Made by a program: the position numbers and the translations under genes
The notes under the pieces: model-generated
The model's database searches: none
Told to the model about the DNA's origin: nothing
The model's input: the letters and a program-made list of their open reading frames with translations, nothing else
In this document: piece after piece, positions 44,240 to 56,354 of the stretch
Layout of the letters: each line of letters starts with the position of its first letter
Numbering within the stretch: the first letter of the stretch is position 1
DNA from: Aulostomus chinensis
Lineage: Eukaryota; Chordata; Actinopteri; Syngnathiformes; Aulostomidae
Reading direction: 5' to 3'
DNA length: 64,000 bases
Assembly (NCBI GenBank): GCA_037954235.1
Contig: JBBMOA010000005.1
Location: 1,939,501 to 2,003,500, forward strand

Positions 44240-44640
44240 TGGCCGCTCTCTCTCTTTCCGCCTCTCCCCCACCTCTCCCTCCCTCTCCTGCTCCATGTGC
44301 CAGATGTTTAGCTACTCCTCTGCCTCCTTTAGTGATAATGGTACGTGTAAAAAGTGTAGTTTGTTTGTAGTCCTGGAGGCGAGGCTTAGAGAGTTAGAGA
44401 CTCGGCTCCGCACCATGGAAGCTAGCGCTAGTCCTTTACCTTCAGGAGCTGCTCAGTCCACCTTAGCGGGTGCGGAGCCACCTAGCCTAGCCACCGCTAG
44501 CAGCTCCCGAGCAGCCGGGAACTAGCCAGTCCCGCTGGGTGACATCACGAGGGAAACCTAGACGCAGTGAGCCCGTGTTTGCCCACCAACCCCTTCATGT
44601 TTCCAAGCGCTTTTCTAAATCTGTGCACGGTGTAATTTTA
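44240..44640 (+). pseudogene. LINE ORF1-like fragment
   Basis: An ATGGCCGCTCTC start and a frame with CKKCSLFVVLEARLRELETR followed by LRTMEAS form a CxxC motif plus short coiled coil, as in ORF1 of L2-type fish LINEs. A later frame gives WVTSRGKPRRSEPV. At least two frameshifts or stops break it, and no RT follows. Confidence 0.5.
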
Positions 44641-45099
44641 ATGTTGGACACATGTAGCCATGACGGTTCTAATGGTTTTTCTTTTTTATCCAACTGTCCA
44701 CTGCTGACTTCTCATGGACAGAGTAACTCATGGATCAGTGTGTTCGTCTTGTTGTCTACACATGGAGTTTGAAAATTTCAATAAAAATAAAAAAAAGAAA
44801 GAAACAGAAACATTCAATTCCCTTCCGGGGGGGTTGAACAGGTCAATATTGAAGCGCAGTTTGCAGCAACAGCCTGATTCTCTAATGTCTGATTCTCTAA
44901 TGACTGCACTCATGTTGCCATGAAAGCACCGTCCCTTGAGGAACACGCTTCCGTCCATCGTAAGGGTTTCCACTCCATCGATGCGCAGAGGCTGGAGGGA
45001 TGGACGCCGATCCCGGCCGGGCAGCCGTCCTCGCACGCCAGAATTTCATTTCCACAGTGTGAATGAGTAAGAAGCTGCTACACGATTCATGAAGCCAGA
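44641..45099. other. Intergenic, nothing recognised
   Basis: About 460 bases without supported features. Confidence 0.5.
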
Positions 45100-45712
45100 T
45101 TAATTTATTTTGTCCACCAAACGTTCCAGAACATTTATCAGGCGGTCGAGCCGATCACTGATCCCCGTTATTCCCCTAATAATGTCCTCCTGCAGGACCG
45201 CCTGTGTGAGGACCCTCCCTCTGGATCCCTGTGGGCCGGAGGATGCGCCGCTTGGTCCGGGTGGGCTGGAGGACTGTCCGCCACTTGTCGGCCTGGTGCT
45301 GGTGCTGGGGCCGGGGGACGGGCTGCCCGAATGCCGCTGGTCCTGGCGGATGACTCTGAGCCAGCAGGGGTGCTGCACCTCGGCGGCATGTCTGACGGAT
45401 CAGTTTCTGTTAAACATGTTGGTTTATTGAATGTCTGATTCTGTGTCTTTGTTGCCTTCACATCTGTGGCAAAGCAGGTGGAAATGTTGCTAAGAAATGG
45501 AGGTGCCACTGACCCTCCAGGCTCTCGGAGTCAGCGTGGGTGGTGGTGACAATCCCCCCACAGAGGTGCTGCCCATGACTGCCACCACCCGCTGCTCAAA
45601 CTCCGTCAGGTGCCCCTCTCCCTGACCCCCACCTGTCTGGCCAGCACTCCTCCAGAGGGCAGCTGAACGCCGCTTGACCTCCACCTTGAGGTCCTGTTAG
45701 TGCCATTTTCCA
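45100..45712 (-). pseudogene. Harbinger Myb-like (NAIF1-like) protein fragment
   Basis: On the minus strand, DLKVEVKRRSAALWRSAGQT and LTEFEQRVVAVMGSTSVGG are followed by a Pro/Ser-rich linker, then AVLQEDIIRGITGISDRLDR and LINVLERLVDKIN before a stop. This is the layout of the Myb/SANT-like accessory protein of Harbinger transposons and related NAIF1-type genes. The parts fall in different frames and the N-terminal Myb helices are incomplete. Confidence 0.5.
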
Positions 45713-47190
45713 TGTTGAAGTGAAGCCAGTTGATGATTGTAGTTGTTCATTTAGTGATTGTGCAGTGTTGAATGTAGTCCTACTTTAGCTTGCATTGTTC
45801 AGGAAGTTAGAACTGCAGACCTGCATTAGAAACAGAGAGGAAATCTTTCAGAGCGCCAGCAGAGGTGCAAGCTGATGACGTAGTGATGCTGGCGCAGGTT
45901 TAGAGAGGAAAACTGAGCTTTGTATCACTTTGATGTTCAGTAAAGGAGGAGCCAACACTTTTCTACCGTCGTCATCAAACCTCAAACACGTAGCGACTCG
46001 TTCTTCCCGTCAGTAGAAGAGGTTCAGATGTATGAACATGACGATCAACAACACTGCTGATGAGAAGGGAACTTCAGCCAATAACAGGTCCCACCACTGT
46101 TTTCATCTCGCGGGGGGCGTGGCTCTGAACCCACCTGGTTCACCCTCTCACTTCTTCTCCACTCTCAACCTTCATTGTTCATCCTGACACCACTGGACAG
46201 GCTGACCAACAGAATCTGCTGTCTCTCCTCCACCTCTCCTACCAGCACCTCCAGCTCCACGCCGTGAACCTCTTTTTCTTTAACATTGTTTTGAGAGCGC
46301 CGACAGCTGAGACCCTCTTTAAATGAATTTGAGTATTTATAGGTGGGCGTAACGGAGGCGGGCCCAGTCCTCCGACACCTGATTGGGATGTATCAAGGAA
46401 ACGTGCGTGGATTCCAGCACTCACACAGATTGAGACATCCGGAGTTTTTTTTGCAGAAGCAACTTTCAAGATTGTTGCAACCGCAGTTTTTTAGTATGAG
46501 ATCCACGCAAGTAGTGATACACGAGGCCTCTAGACCCTGCCCCTATGGAAGGACCCGCACCCTGACCCTATGGACTGAGCTCTGTGCGGGGATGGTAGGT
46601 AGACATGGAAGATGCTCCCAGGTCCGTCTTAGCTTCCATATGAAGTTTGTCCATTTTCAGCGCTCCTCAAATGAGCAGACATAAAGAGGAAGCCTCATAA
46701 TTTGTCGACGGTCCCGGAGCCACAGCTCGACAGGCCCTTGCAGCCAGGCAGCCTTGAACAACCACTCAGGCCTGAGGGCTGCTCAACTGACAGGTTCGGT
46801 TCTCCTACAGGGAGGCTGTGAAAGCTGGGAGGTTCCTTCCTGACAAGGACCAAAGGAGGCAGCAGTGCCATTTGGAACCAGTAGGATAAAGACCACCGCT
46901 GCTGAGTGGCTTTACTTGTTGACACTCCTTCATTTGTTGGTTGTTTGGTTTTTAATTTCACTGAGAATTTGTTGGGTTTTTCTTTTTATCTTTTGTTTTG
47001 ACAGTGCCTTTAGTTGTTTGTTTCATTGGTGGACTTTTTGTCCTTTCATTCAAAAGTTTATTTATTTAAATAAACGTTCTTCCTTCATTTCACTACGTTC
47101 TCCGTCCTTTTTCATCCTCTCCTGATTCATTGATTTATCCTTCTATGGTTCTGGTTTTATCTGTCAGTTCTAAAATACAGTCTGCAACAG
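45713..47190. other. Intergenic, nothing recognised
   Basis: About 1.5 kb without a supported gene; the frames have no recognisable domain. Confidence 0.5.
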
Positions 47191-47440
47191 GTCGAGTCAG
47201 GTCAGGTTTATTAGTGTGTCACCAAACCCCAACCAAAGTTCTGTCCTGACTCTGTCCAAGTAGAGCAGGTCCAGCACCTCCCTCCTTCAATGAACCTCCA
47301 CCCAACAATTCTCCATCAGCAGCACATCCTGCAACAGCAGCCACCAGAACCTTCCTTTACCAGCAGGAAGGTGGAGCAGATCCAGGATCAGTGGGGACGG
47401 AGAGAGAGCAGGAGAGAAGGACAGAGACAAAGACAGAGAA
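47190..47440. repeat. Dispersed repeat flanking the GA-rich array
   Basis: GTCAGGTCAGGTTTATTAG through GTGGAGCAGATCCAGGATCA leads into the 95-bp array. A closely similar copy in the opposite orientation lies at about 56165-56320, so the array and its flank were duplicated or belong to one repeat family. Confidence 0.7.
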
Positions 47441-48935
47441 TGAGGAAGACAGAGAGACAGAAGGAGAGAGAGGGACAGAAATAAAGAGAGAGAGAAAGGA
47501 GGAGAGACTGATGGACAGAGACAAAGACAGAGAATGGAGGTAGACAGAGACAGAAGGAAAGAGAGGGACAGAGATAAAGAGGGAGACAATGGAGGAGAGA
47601 CTGATGGACAGAGACAAAGACAGAGAATGGAGGAAGACAGAGAGACAGAAGCAAAGAGAGGGACAGAGATAAAGAGAGAGAAAGGAGGAGAGACTGGTGG
47701 ACAGAGACAAAGACAGAGAATGGAAGAAGACAGAGAGACAGAAGGAAAGACAGGGACAGAGATAAAGATAGAGAGAGAGAGAAAGGAGGAGAGACTGATG
47801 GACAGAGACAAAGACAGAGAATGGAGGAAGACAGAGAGACAGAAGGAGAGAGAGGGACAGAGAGAAAGGAGGAGAGACGGATGGACAGAGACAAAGACAG
47901 AGAATGGAGGAAGACAGAGAGACAGAAGGAAAGAGAGGGACAGAGATAAAGAGGGAGAGAATGGAGGAGAGACTGATGGACAGAGACAAAGACAGAGAAT
48001 GGCGGAAGACAGAGAGACAGAGGGAAAGAGAGGGACAGAGATAAAGAGGGAGAGAATGGAGGAGAGACTGATGGACAGAGACAAAGACAGAGAATGGAGG
48101 AAGACAGAGAGACAGAAGGAAAGAGAGGGACAGAGATAAAGAGGGAGAGAATGGAGGAGAGACTGATGGACAGAGACAAAGACAGAGAATGGAGGAAGAC
48201 AGAGAGACAGAAGGAGAGAGAGAGAGGGACAGAGATAAAGAGGGAGAGAATGGAGGAGAGACTGATGGACAGAGACAAAGACAGAGAATGGAGGAAGACA
48301 GAGAGACAGAAGGAAAGAGAGGGACAGAGATAAAGAGGGAGAGAATGGAGGAGAGACTGATGGACAGAGACAAAGACAGAGAATGGAGGAAGACAGAGAG
48401 ACAGAAGGAAAGACAGGGACAGAGATAAAGATAGAGAGAGAGAGAAAGGAGGAGAGACTGATGGACAGAGACAAAGACAGAGAATGGAGGAAGACAGAGA
48501 GACAGAAGGAGAGAGAGGGACAGAGATAAAGAGAGAGAGAAAGGAGGAGAGACTGATGGACAGAGACAAAGACAGAGAATGGAGGTAGACAGAGACAGAA
48601 GGAAAGACAGGGACAGAGATAAAGAGAGAGAAAGGAGGAGAGACTGATGGACAGAGACAAAGACAGAGAATGGCGGAAGACAGAGAGACAGAAGGAAAGA
48701 GAGGGACAGAGATAAAGAGGGAGAGAAAGGAGGAGAGACTGATGGACAGAGACAAAGACAGAGAATGGAGGTAGACAGAGACAGAAGGAAAGAGAGGGAC
48801 AGAGATAAAGAGAGAGAGAAAGGAGGAGAGACTGATGGACAGAGACAAAGACAGAGAATGGCGGAAGACAGAGAGACAGAAGGAAAGAGAGGGACAGAGA
48901 TAAAGAGGGAGAGAAAGGAGGAGAGACTGATGGAC
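47440..48935. repeat. GA-rich 95-bp minisatellite, about 16 copies
   Basis: The unit contains GACAGAGACAAAGACAGAGA, ATGGAGGAAGACAGAGAGAC, AGAAGGAAAGAGAGGGACAG and AGATAAAGAGGGAGAGAATG, then GAGGAGAGACTGATG. Units differ by small GA indels. The purine-only strand yields a 588-codon Ser/Leu-rich minus-strand frame and Glu/Arg-rich plus-strand frames; I regard all as artefacts. Confidence 0.95.
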
Positions 48936-49895
48936 AGACGAGGACGTGAGCAGGTGGAGCTACGGGTGGCAGCTGGAGCCTCTTCAGGTCTGGAGCCTCC
49001 TCCAGCAGCACCAGGGTCTGGGATGAGGGGAGAAGAAGAGGAGTTCGTAACACGTCTGAGGACAGGAGGAGGAGAGAGAAGCCCAGTGCATCATGGGAGA
49101 TCCCAGCAGTCTGAGTGGGGGGGGGGGGGGGATTCCCAGCACACGCTACTCTGGGGCATCACACTATGTGTGTAAAGTTTGGTGTATGTAGCCCAAGTAG
49201 AAACACCAGAACCCAGTTTTGATCCTCAATTCTGCTCCAAAAGGCTCTCGGAGTGCAGCGGTCACAGACCCTGATTTTGTCCAGTTTCACAAGAGGGTAG
49301 TTTTTTTCTCTTTGAACCTAGGAAGTTGAAATTTTAGTGTGTTGTTCTGTCCTCCATAAGGATCGCATCTGTGCTGGTTTGACCCCATTAAGTCCTTTCT
49401 GCTGTCCGTAAAGGGCGTGGCAAAGTCCAGTAAAGTCTATCAATGAAGCATCATAACTGGTCAAAGTTGCTCCAAATGAGATGAGATTTCTGGGAGGAGT
49501 TCACACCTCTGCCAGAAACCAACATTTAAAACTTTGAAGCCCCACCTCCTTCCTGAAGCTACTTCCTGTTTGGGAGGGGGTTCTAGAGTTATTCCACCAG
49601 ATTATGATTTGATCAATTTGAGAGGCCTCACAGTTCAAGTTTCAGGTCTGTATCCACTGTAGAGGCCAAATGAGAGCAAAAGAGCAAAAGGGTCAAAGGT
49701 CAACAGGCCTCATGTCTCAGCCAGGCCTCAAAGGGTTAAGTGAGCCTTTTGGAGCTCTTTTGAAAAAAGGCCTGACACCAATCTTGTTCAGGACAAACAT
49801 GGAGAAGGATCTTTGGAACATTTTCACATCTTTAAGACCGCCTTGACTCCTTTTTATAGCAGGAGGCACTGAACAGCACAAAGCTGCTATTGCAG
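48936..49895. other. Spacer between two arrays
   Basis: No gene was recognised. It includes a poly-G run near 49117-49131. The last portion leads straight into the satellite. Confidence 0.5.
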
Positions 49896-52800
49896 CCATC
49901 AGGCCTCATTTCTGATCAATGATTATTGTTGAAACACAGCTGAATATCAGTTATTGATTTTATTGTCATCATTGTGAACACCTGATCAGACCATCAGGCC
50001 TCATTTCTGATCAATGATTATTGTTGAAACAAAGCTGAATATCAATTATTGATTTTATTGTCATCATTGTGAACACCTGATCAGACCATCAGGCCTCATT
50101 TCTGATCAATGATTATTGTTGAAACAAAGCTGAATATCAGTTATTGATTTTATTGTCATCATTGTGAACACCTGATCAGACCATCAGGCCTCATTTCTGA
50201 TCAATGATTATTGTTGAAACAAAGCTGATATCAGTTATTGATTTTATTGTCATCATTGTGAACACCTGATCAGACCATCAGGCCTCATTTCTGATCAATG
50301 ATTATTGTTGAAACAAAGCTGAATATCAATTATTGATTTTATTGTCATCATTGTGAACACCTGATCAGACCATCAGGCCTCATTTCTGATCAATGATTAT
50401 TGTTGAAACACAGCTGAATATCAGTTATTGATTTTATTGTCATCATTGTGAACACCTGATCAGACCATCAGGCCTCATTTCTGATCAATGATTATTGTTG
50501 AAACAAAGCTGATATCAGTTATTGATTTTATTGTCATCATTGTGAACACCTGATCAGACCATCAGGCCTCATTTCTGATCAATGATTATTGTTGAAACAA
50601 AGCTGATATCAGTTATTGATTTTATTGTCATCATTGTGAACACCTGATCAGACCATCAGGCCTCATTTCTGATCAGTTATTATTGTTGAAACAAAGCTGA
50701 ATATCAATTATTGATTTTATTGTCATCATTGTGAACACATGATCAGACCATCAGGCCTCATTTCTGATCAATGATTATTGTTGAAACAAAGCTGAATATC
50801 AGTTATTGATTTTATTGTCATCATTGTGAACACCTGATCAGACCATCAGGCCTCATTTCTGATCAATGATTATTGTTGAAACAAAGCTGAATATCAGTTA
50901 TTGATTTTATTGTCATCATTGTGAACACCTGATCAGACCATCAGGCCTCATTTCTGATCAATGATTATTGTTGAAACACAGCTGAATATCAGTTATTGAT
51001 TTTATTGTCATCATTGTGAACACCTGATCAGACCATCAGGCCTCATTTCTGATCACTGATTATTGTTGAAACACAGCTGAATATCAGTTATTGATTTTAT
51101 TGTCATCATTGTGAACACCTGATCAGACCATCAGGCCTCATTTCTGATCAATGATTATTGTTGAAACAAAGCTGAATATCAGTTATTGATTTTATTGTCA
51201 TCATTGTGAACACCTGATCAGACCATCAGGCCTCATTTCTGATCAATGATTATTGTTGAAACACAGCTGAATATCAGTTATTGATTTTATTGTCATCATT
51301 GTGAACACCTGATCAGACCATCAGGCCTCATTTCTGATCAATGATTATTGTTGAAACAAAGCTGAATATCAGTTATTGATTTTATTGTCATCATTGTGAA
51401 CACATGATCAGACCATCAGGCCTCATTTCTGATCAATGATTATTGTTGAAACAAAGCTGAATATCAATTATTGATTTTATTGTCATCATTGTGAACACAT
51501 GATCAGACCATCAGGCCTCATTTCTGATCAATGATTATTGTTGAAACACAGCTGAATATCAGTTATTGATTTTATTGTCATCATTGTGAACACCTGATCA
51601 GACCATCAGGCCTCATTTCTGATCAATGATTATTGTTGAAACACAGCTGAATATCAGTTATTGATTTTATTGTCATCATTGTGAACACATGATCAGACCA
51701 TCAGGCCTCATTTCTGATCAATGATTATTGTTGAAACAAAGCTGAATATCAATTATTGATTTTATTGTCATCAATGTGAACACATGATCAGACCATCAGG
51801 CCTCATTTCTGATCAATGATTATTGTTGAAACAAAGCTGAATATCAATTATTGATTTTATTGTCATCATTGTGAACACCTGATCAGACCATCAGGCCTCA
51901 TTTCTGATCAATGATTATTGTTGAAACAAAGCTGAATATCAATTATTGATTTTATTGTCATCATTGTGAACACCTGATCAGACCATCAGGCCTCATTTCT
52001 GATCAATGATTATTGTTGAAACACAGCTGAATATCAGTTATTGATTTTATTGTCATCATTGTGAACACCTGATCAGACCATCAGGCCTCATTTCTGATCA
52101 ATGATTATTGTTGAAACAAAGCTGAATATCAGTTATTGATTTTATTGTCATCATTGTGAACACATGATCAGACCATCAGGCCTCATTTCTGATCAATGAT
52201 TATTGTTGAAACACAGCTGAATATCAGTTATTGATTTTATTGTCATCATTGTGAACACCTGATCAGACCATCAGGCCTCATTTCTGATCAATGATTATTG
52301 TTGAAACACAGCTGAATATCAGTTATTGATTTTATTGTCATCATTGTGAACACCTGATCAGACCATCAGGCCTCATTTCTGATCAATTATTATTGTTGAA
52401 ACAAAGCTGAATATCAGTTATTGATTTTATTGTCATCATTGTGAACACCTGATCAGACCATCAGGCCTCATTTCTGATCAATGATTATTGTTGAAACAAA
52501 GCTGAATATCAGTTATTGATTTTATTGTCATCATTGTGAACACCTGATCAGACCATCAGGCCTCATTTCTGATCAATGATTATTGTTGAAACAAAGCTGA
52601 ATATCAGTTATTGATTTTATTGTCATCATTGTGAACACCTGATCAGACCATCAGGCCTCATTTCTGATCAATGATTATTGTTGAAACAAAGCTGAATATC
52701 AGTTATTGATTTTATTGTCATCATTGTGAACACCTGATCAGACCATCAGGCCTCATTTCTGATCAATGATTATTGTTGAAACAAAGCTGATATCAGTTAT

Positions 52801-53905
52801 TGATTTTATTGTCATCATTGTGAACACATGATCAGACCATCAGGCCTCATTTCTGATCAATGATTATTGTTGAAACAAAGCTGAATATCAGTTATTGATT
52901 TTATTGTCATCATTGTGAACACCTGATCAGACCATCAGGCCTCATTTCTGATCAATGATTATTGTTGAAACACAGCTGAATATCAGTTATTGATTTTATT
53001 GTCATCATTGTGAACACCTGATCAGACCATCAGGCCTCATTTCTGATCAATGATTATTGTTGAAACAAAGCTGAATATCAGTTATTGATTTTATTGTCAT
53101 CATTGTGAACACCTGATCAGACCATCAGGCCTCATTTCTGATCAATGATTATTGTTGAAACAAAGCTGAATATCAGTTATTGATTTTATTGTCATCAATG
53201 TGAACACCTGATCAGACCATCAGGCCTCATTTCTGATCAATGATTATTGTTGAAACAAAGCTGAATATCAGTTATTGATTTTATTGTCATCATTGTGAAC
53301 ACCTGATCAGACCATCAGGCCTCATTTCTGATCAATGATTATTGTTGAAACAAAGCTTATATCAATTATTGATTTTATTGTCATCATTGTGAACACCTGA
53401 TCAGACCATCAGGCCTCATTTCTGATCAATGATTATTGTTGAAACAAAGCTGAATATCAGTTATTGATTTTATTGTCATCATTGTGAACACCTGATCAGA
53501 CCATCAGGCCTCATTTCTGATCAATGATTATTGTTGAAACACAGCTGAATATCAGTTATTGATTTTATTGTCATCATTGTGAACACCTGATCAGACCATC
53601 AGGCCTCATTTCTGATCAATGATTATTGTTGAAACAAAGCTGAATATCAGTTATTGATTTTATTGTCATCATTGTGAACACCTGATCAGACCATCAGGCC
53701 TCATTTCTGATCAATGATTATTGTTGAAACAAAGCTGAATATCAGTTATTGATTTTATTGTCATCATTGTGAACACATGATCAGACCATCAGGCCTCATT
53801 TCTGATCAATGATTATTGTTGAAACAAAGCTGAATATCAGTTATTGATTTTATTGTCATCATTGTGAACACCTGATCAGACCATCAGGCCTCATTTCTGA
53901 TCAAC
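49896..53905. repeat. 95-bp satellite-like array, about 42 copies
   Basis: The unit CAGGCCTCATTTCTGATCAA + TGATTATTGTTGAAACAAAG + CTGAATATCAGTTATTGATT + TTATTGTCATCATTGTGAAC + ACCTGATCAGACCAT repeats over 4 kb. Variants are few: AAACAAAG or AAACACAG, ACCTGATC or ACATGATC, GTTATTG or AATTATTG, and a one-base deletion (GCTGATATC). It has repeated TGATCA palindromes. Confidence 0.97.
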
Positions 53906-55504
53906 TCTCAACCCTTAGGAATGTTCGTTTTCATGACCAAACCTGAGTTTAGCATCGCGCGCTCTTCCTGTCTGAAATTCGCAGGAAGCAGGCATCCACA
54001 TGGAAACAGAGAAAGGTCATGATGGAAGCTGATCAAACGACACAGCCAAGGGTTGATGTGTGAAGGGGGGGTGAGGGGGCGTGGCCTGCCTCGACTCTCA
54101 GAGGAAGAGATTTAGAGTCGAGCCAACGCCGCATCTCTGCTCCACGCTGGACGTGACAGGACCGCCTTCGTGGTCAGAAAATGAGCCCCCACCAAGGGAG
54201 GAACCAACAATCATGGACTTGACCATGAACACGGATGTTCTCATGTGTGGGACCTCTGAGTCTTCCACCGTTTCGATGTTTCTTCAAGAACCCGGGGTTC
54301 TGATAGGATCCTAGTCGTGGAGGGACGATGTTCATCAAGATGATGGACCTCACCAGAGTCAGTGTGGTAACCTGTACATTCTTGTGAGCTGAGAGCTGCA
54401 GACTGGACCTGAACAGCGTCCCCCATGTCCTGCTGACTCAGAACGATTCAGTACACCAATAGTGACATGAAATATGATGTCTTCATTTTTAGGAGGCCCG
54501 TCGGAACAGGGCGCTCCTCTCCAAAGCTGAGAAAGGAGCCAAATGAGCTCAGTGTGCTGATCAGCTGGACTTCTGACTAATTAGTAAATGTAGTAAAGAC
54601 ATTAGTGTTCCCAAAGAGGTAGAAAGTGATCCAACACCGGATTTAGTTCATCAATGTTCTTCTTTCATGTTGGAGACGGATCCAGGATCTCCTGCTCGTG
54701 CATCCCAGGCAGAATCAGTGACATCGCTGCATGTAACCTCATTTAGACCCCTGAACCTCAGGAAGTAGTGAAGGTGATTGACAAGGGGGTCTCCCAGCTC
54801 CCCTGAGCACTCACACTAGGTGGCGCCGTTCCACAACAAAGAGATACTCACATAAGGATTGTATGGAAGCGCATTCCAAGAATACTTGTCTTTAGATCCA
54901 CATGAACTTGTATCATGTATATGCTTGACTTATAAGTACACGTGAGTACAAAGTATCATGAACAGATAATAAATAAGACAACAGAAAAACACTTCCTATC
55001 AATAAATCAGTGGTTAGAAAATGTTACCATATCAACAAAGTAGAAGTGGAAAGAATGTGGCGGTTTCACATAGAAGAGGGAACCCTCCTGTCTATTAGGG
55101 TTCTTATACGTTCTACAAAGGGGCTCCTCTGCATGTCTCTTCCTGTAAACCCTTAGAAGAACAGCATGTTCGTTCTAAAAAGCCTGGATTCATGAGGAAA
55201 AATCAGGTTGTTTTCTCTTCCCAGTTCACGAGGTTCCACAACAACCCTCCGTGTGAACTGCAAAGGAGTGATTTCTGAGGCCCCCAAGACCTGCAAGTCC
55301 TGCAAGGCAGTGCAGCCAAGGACGCCAAGGCTGGCGACAGAGCTTCAAAAACTGAGGCAAGAGAGACAGCTGGTTGAAAAACCCCAAAATAAATGAAAAA
55401 ACAAGCTGACATGTCATGATGAGGCATCTGTGTTGGTATGTGTTTAACATCTGGAATTGTTCTTCACAAAGTTAAGACTGATTGGAGGACATTTTTTAAT
55501 TTTA
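53906..55504. other. Intergenic, nothing recognised
   Basis: About 1.6 kb with no supported gene; the short frames lack domain motifs. Confidence 0.5.
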
Positions 55505-56335
55505 CACACCAGAGCGCAGAGTCAAGTCAAGTCAGTTTTATTTCTATAGCGCCAAATCACAACAAAAGTTCTCTCATGACACTTTACAGGTAGAGCAGAT
55601 CCAGGATCAGTGGGGACGGGCTTCTGCTTTGACCGGTTGGGGGGAGAGAGAGCAGGAGAGCAGGACAGAGACAAAGACAGAGAATGGAGGAAGACAGAGA
55701 GACAGAAGGAAAGAGAGGGACAGAGATAAAGAGAGAGAGAATGGAGGAGAGACTAATGGACAGACGGGGACGTGAGCAGGTGGAGCTATCTCCTCCTTTC
55801 TCTCCCTCTTTATCTCTGTCCCTCTCTTTCCTTCTGTCTCTGTCTACCTCCATTCTCTGTCTTTGTCTCTGTCCATCAGTCTCTCCTCCTTTCTCTCTCT
55901 CTTTATCTCTGTCCCTCTCTTTCCTTCTGTCTCTCTGTCTACCTCCATTCTCTGTCTTTGTCTCTGTCCATCAGTCTCTCCTCCTGTCTCTCTCTATCTC
56001 TGTCCCTCTCTTTCCTTCTGTCTCTGTCTTCCTCCATTCTCAGTCTTTGTCTCTGTCCATCAGTCTCTCCTCCTTTCTCTCCCTCTTTATCTCTGTCCCT
56101 CTCTTTCCTTCTGTCTCTCTGTTTTCCTCCATTCCCTGTCTTTGTCTCTGTCCTGCTCTCCTGCTCTCTCTCAGTCCCCACTGATCCTGGATCTGCTCCA
56201 CCTTCCTGCCTGATGGAAAATTGTTGGGTGGAGGTTCATTGAAGGAGGGAGGTGCTGGACCTGCTCTACTTGGACAGAGTCAGGACAGAACTTTGGTTGG
56301 GTCTGGTGCCACACAAACAAATAATACAGATGTGA
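55505..56335. repeat. Inverted (foldback) pair of GA-rich repeats
   Basis: The left arm starts with a dispersed fish repeat (AGTCAAGTCAGTTTTATTTC, TATAGCGCCAAATCACAAC), then about one GA-rich unit. The strand composition then flips at about 55790 to CT-rich units (about 3.5) followed by the inverse of the flank seen at 47.2-47.4 kb. The arms are complementary over much of their length. Confidence 0.85.
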
Positions 56336-56354
56336 CTTCACATGTAGTACACAA

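Noticed and set aside
47287..49053. A 588-codon Ser/Leu-rich minus-strand frame, with several overlapping long frames
   Set aside because: It lies wholly in a GA/CT-rich 95-bp minisatellite. A purine-only strand rarely makes stop codons, so long frames in several phases are expected. There is no splice, start or domain support.
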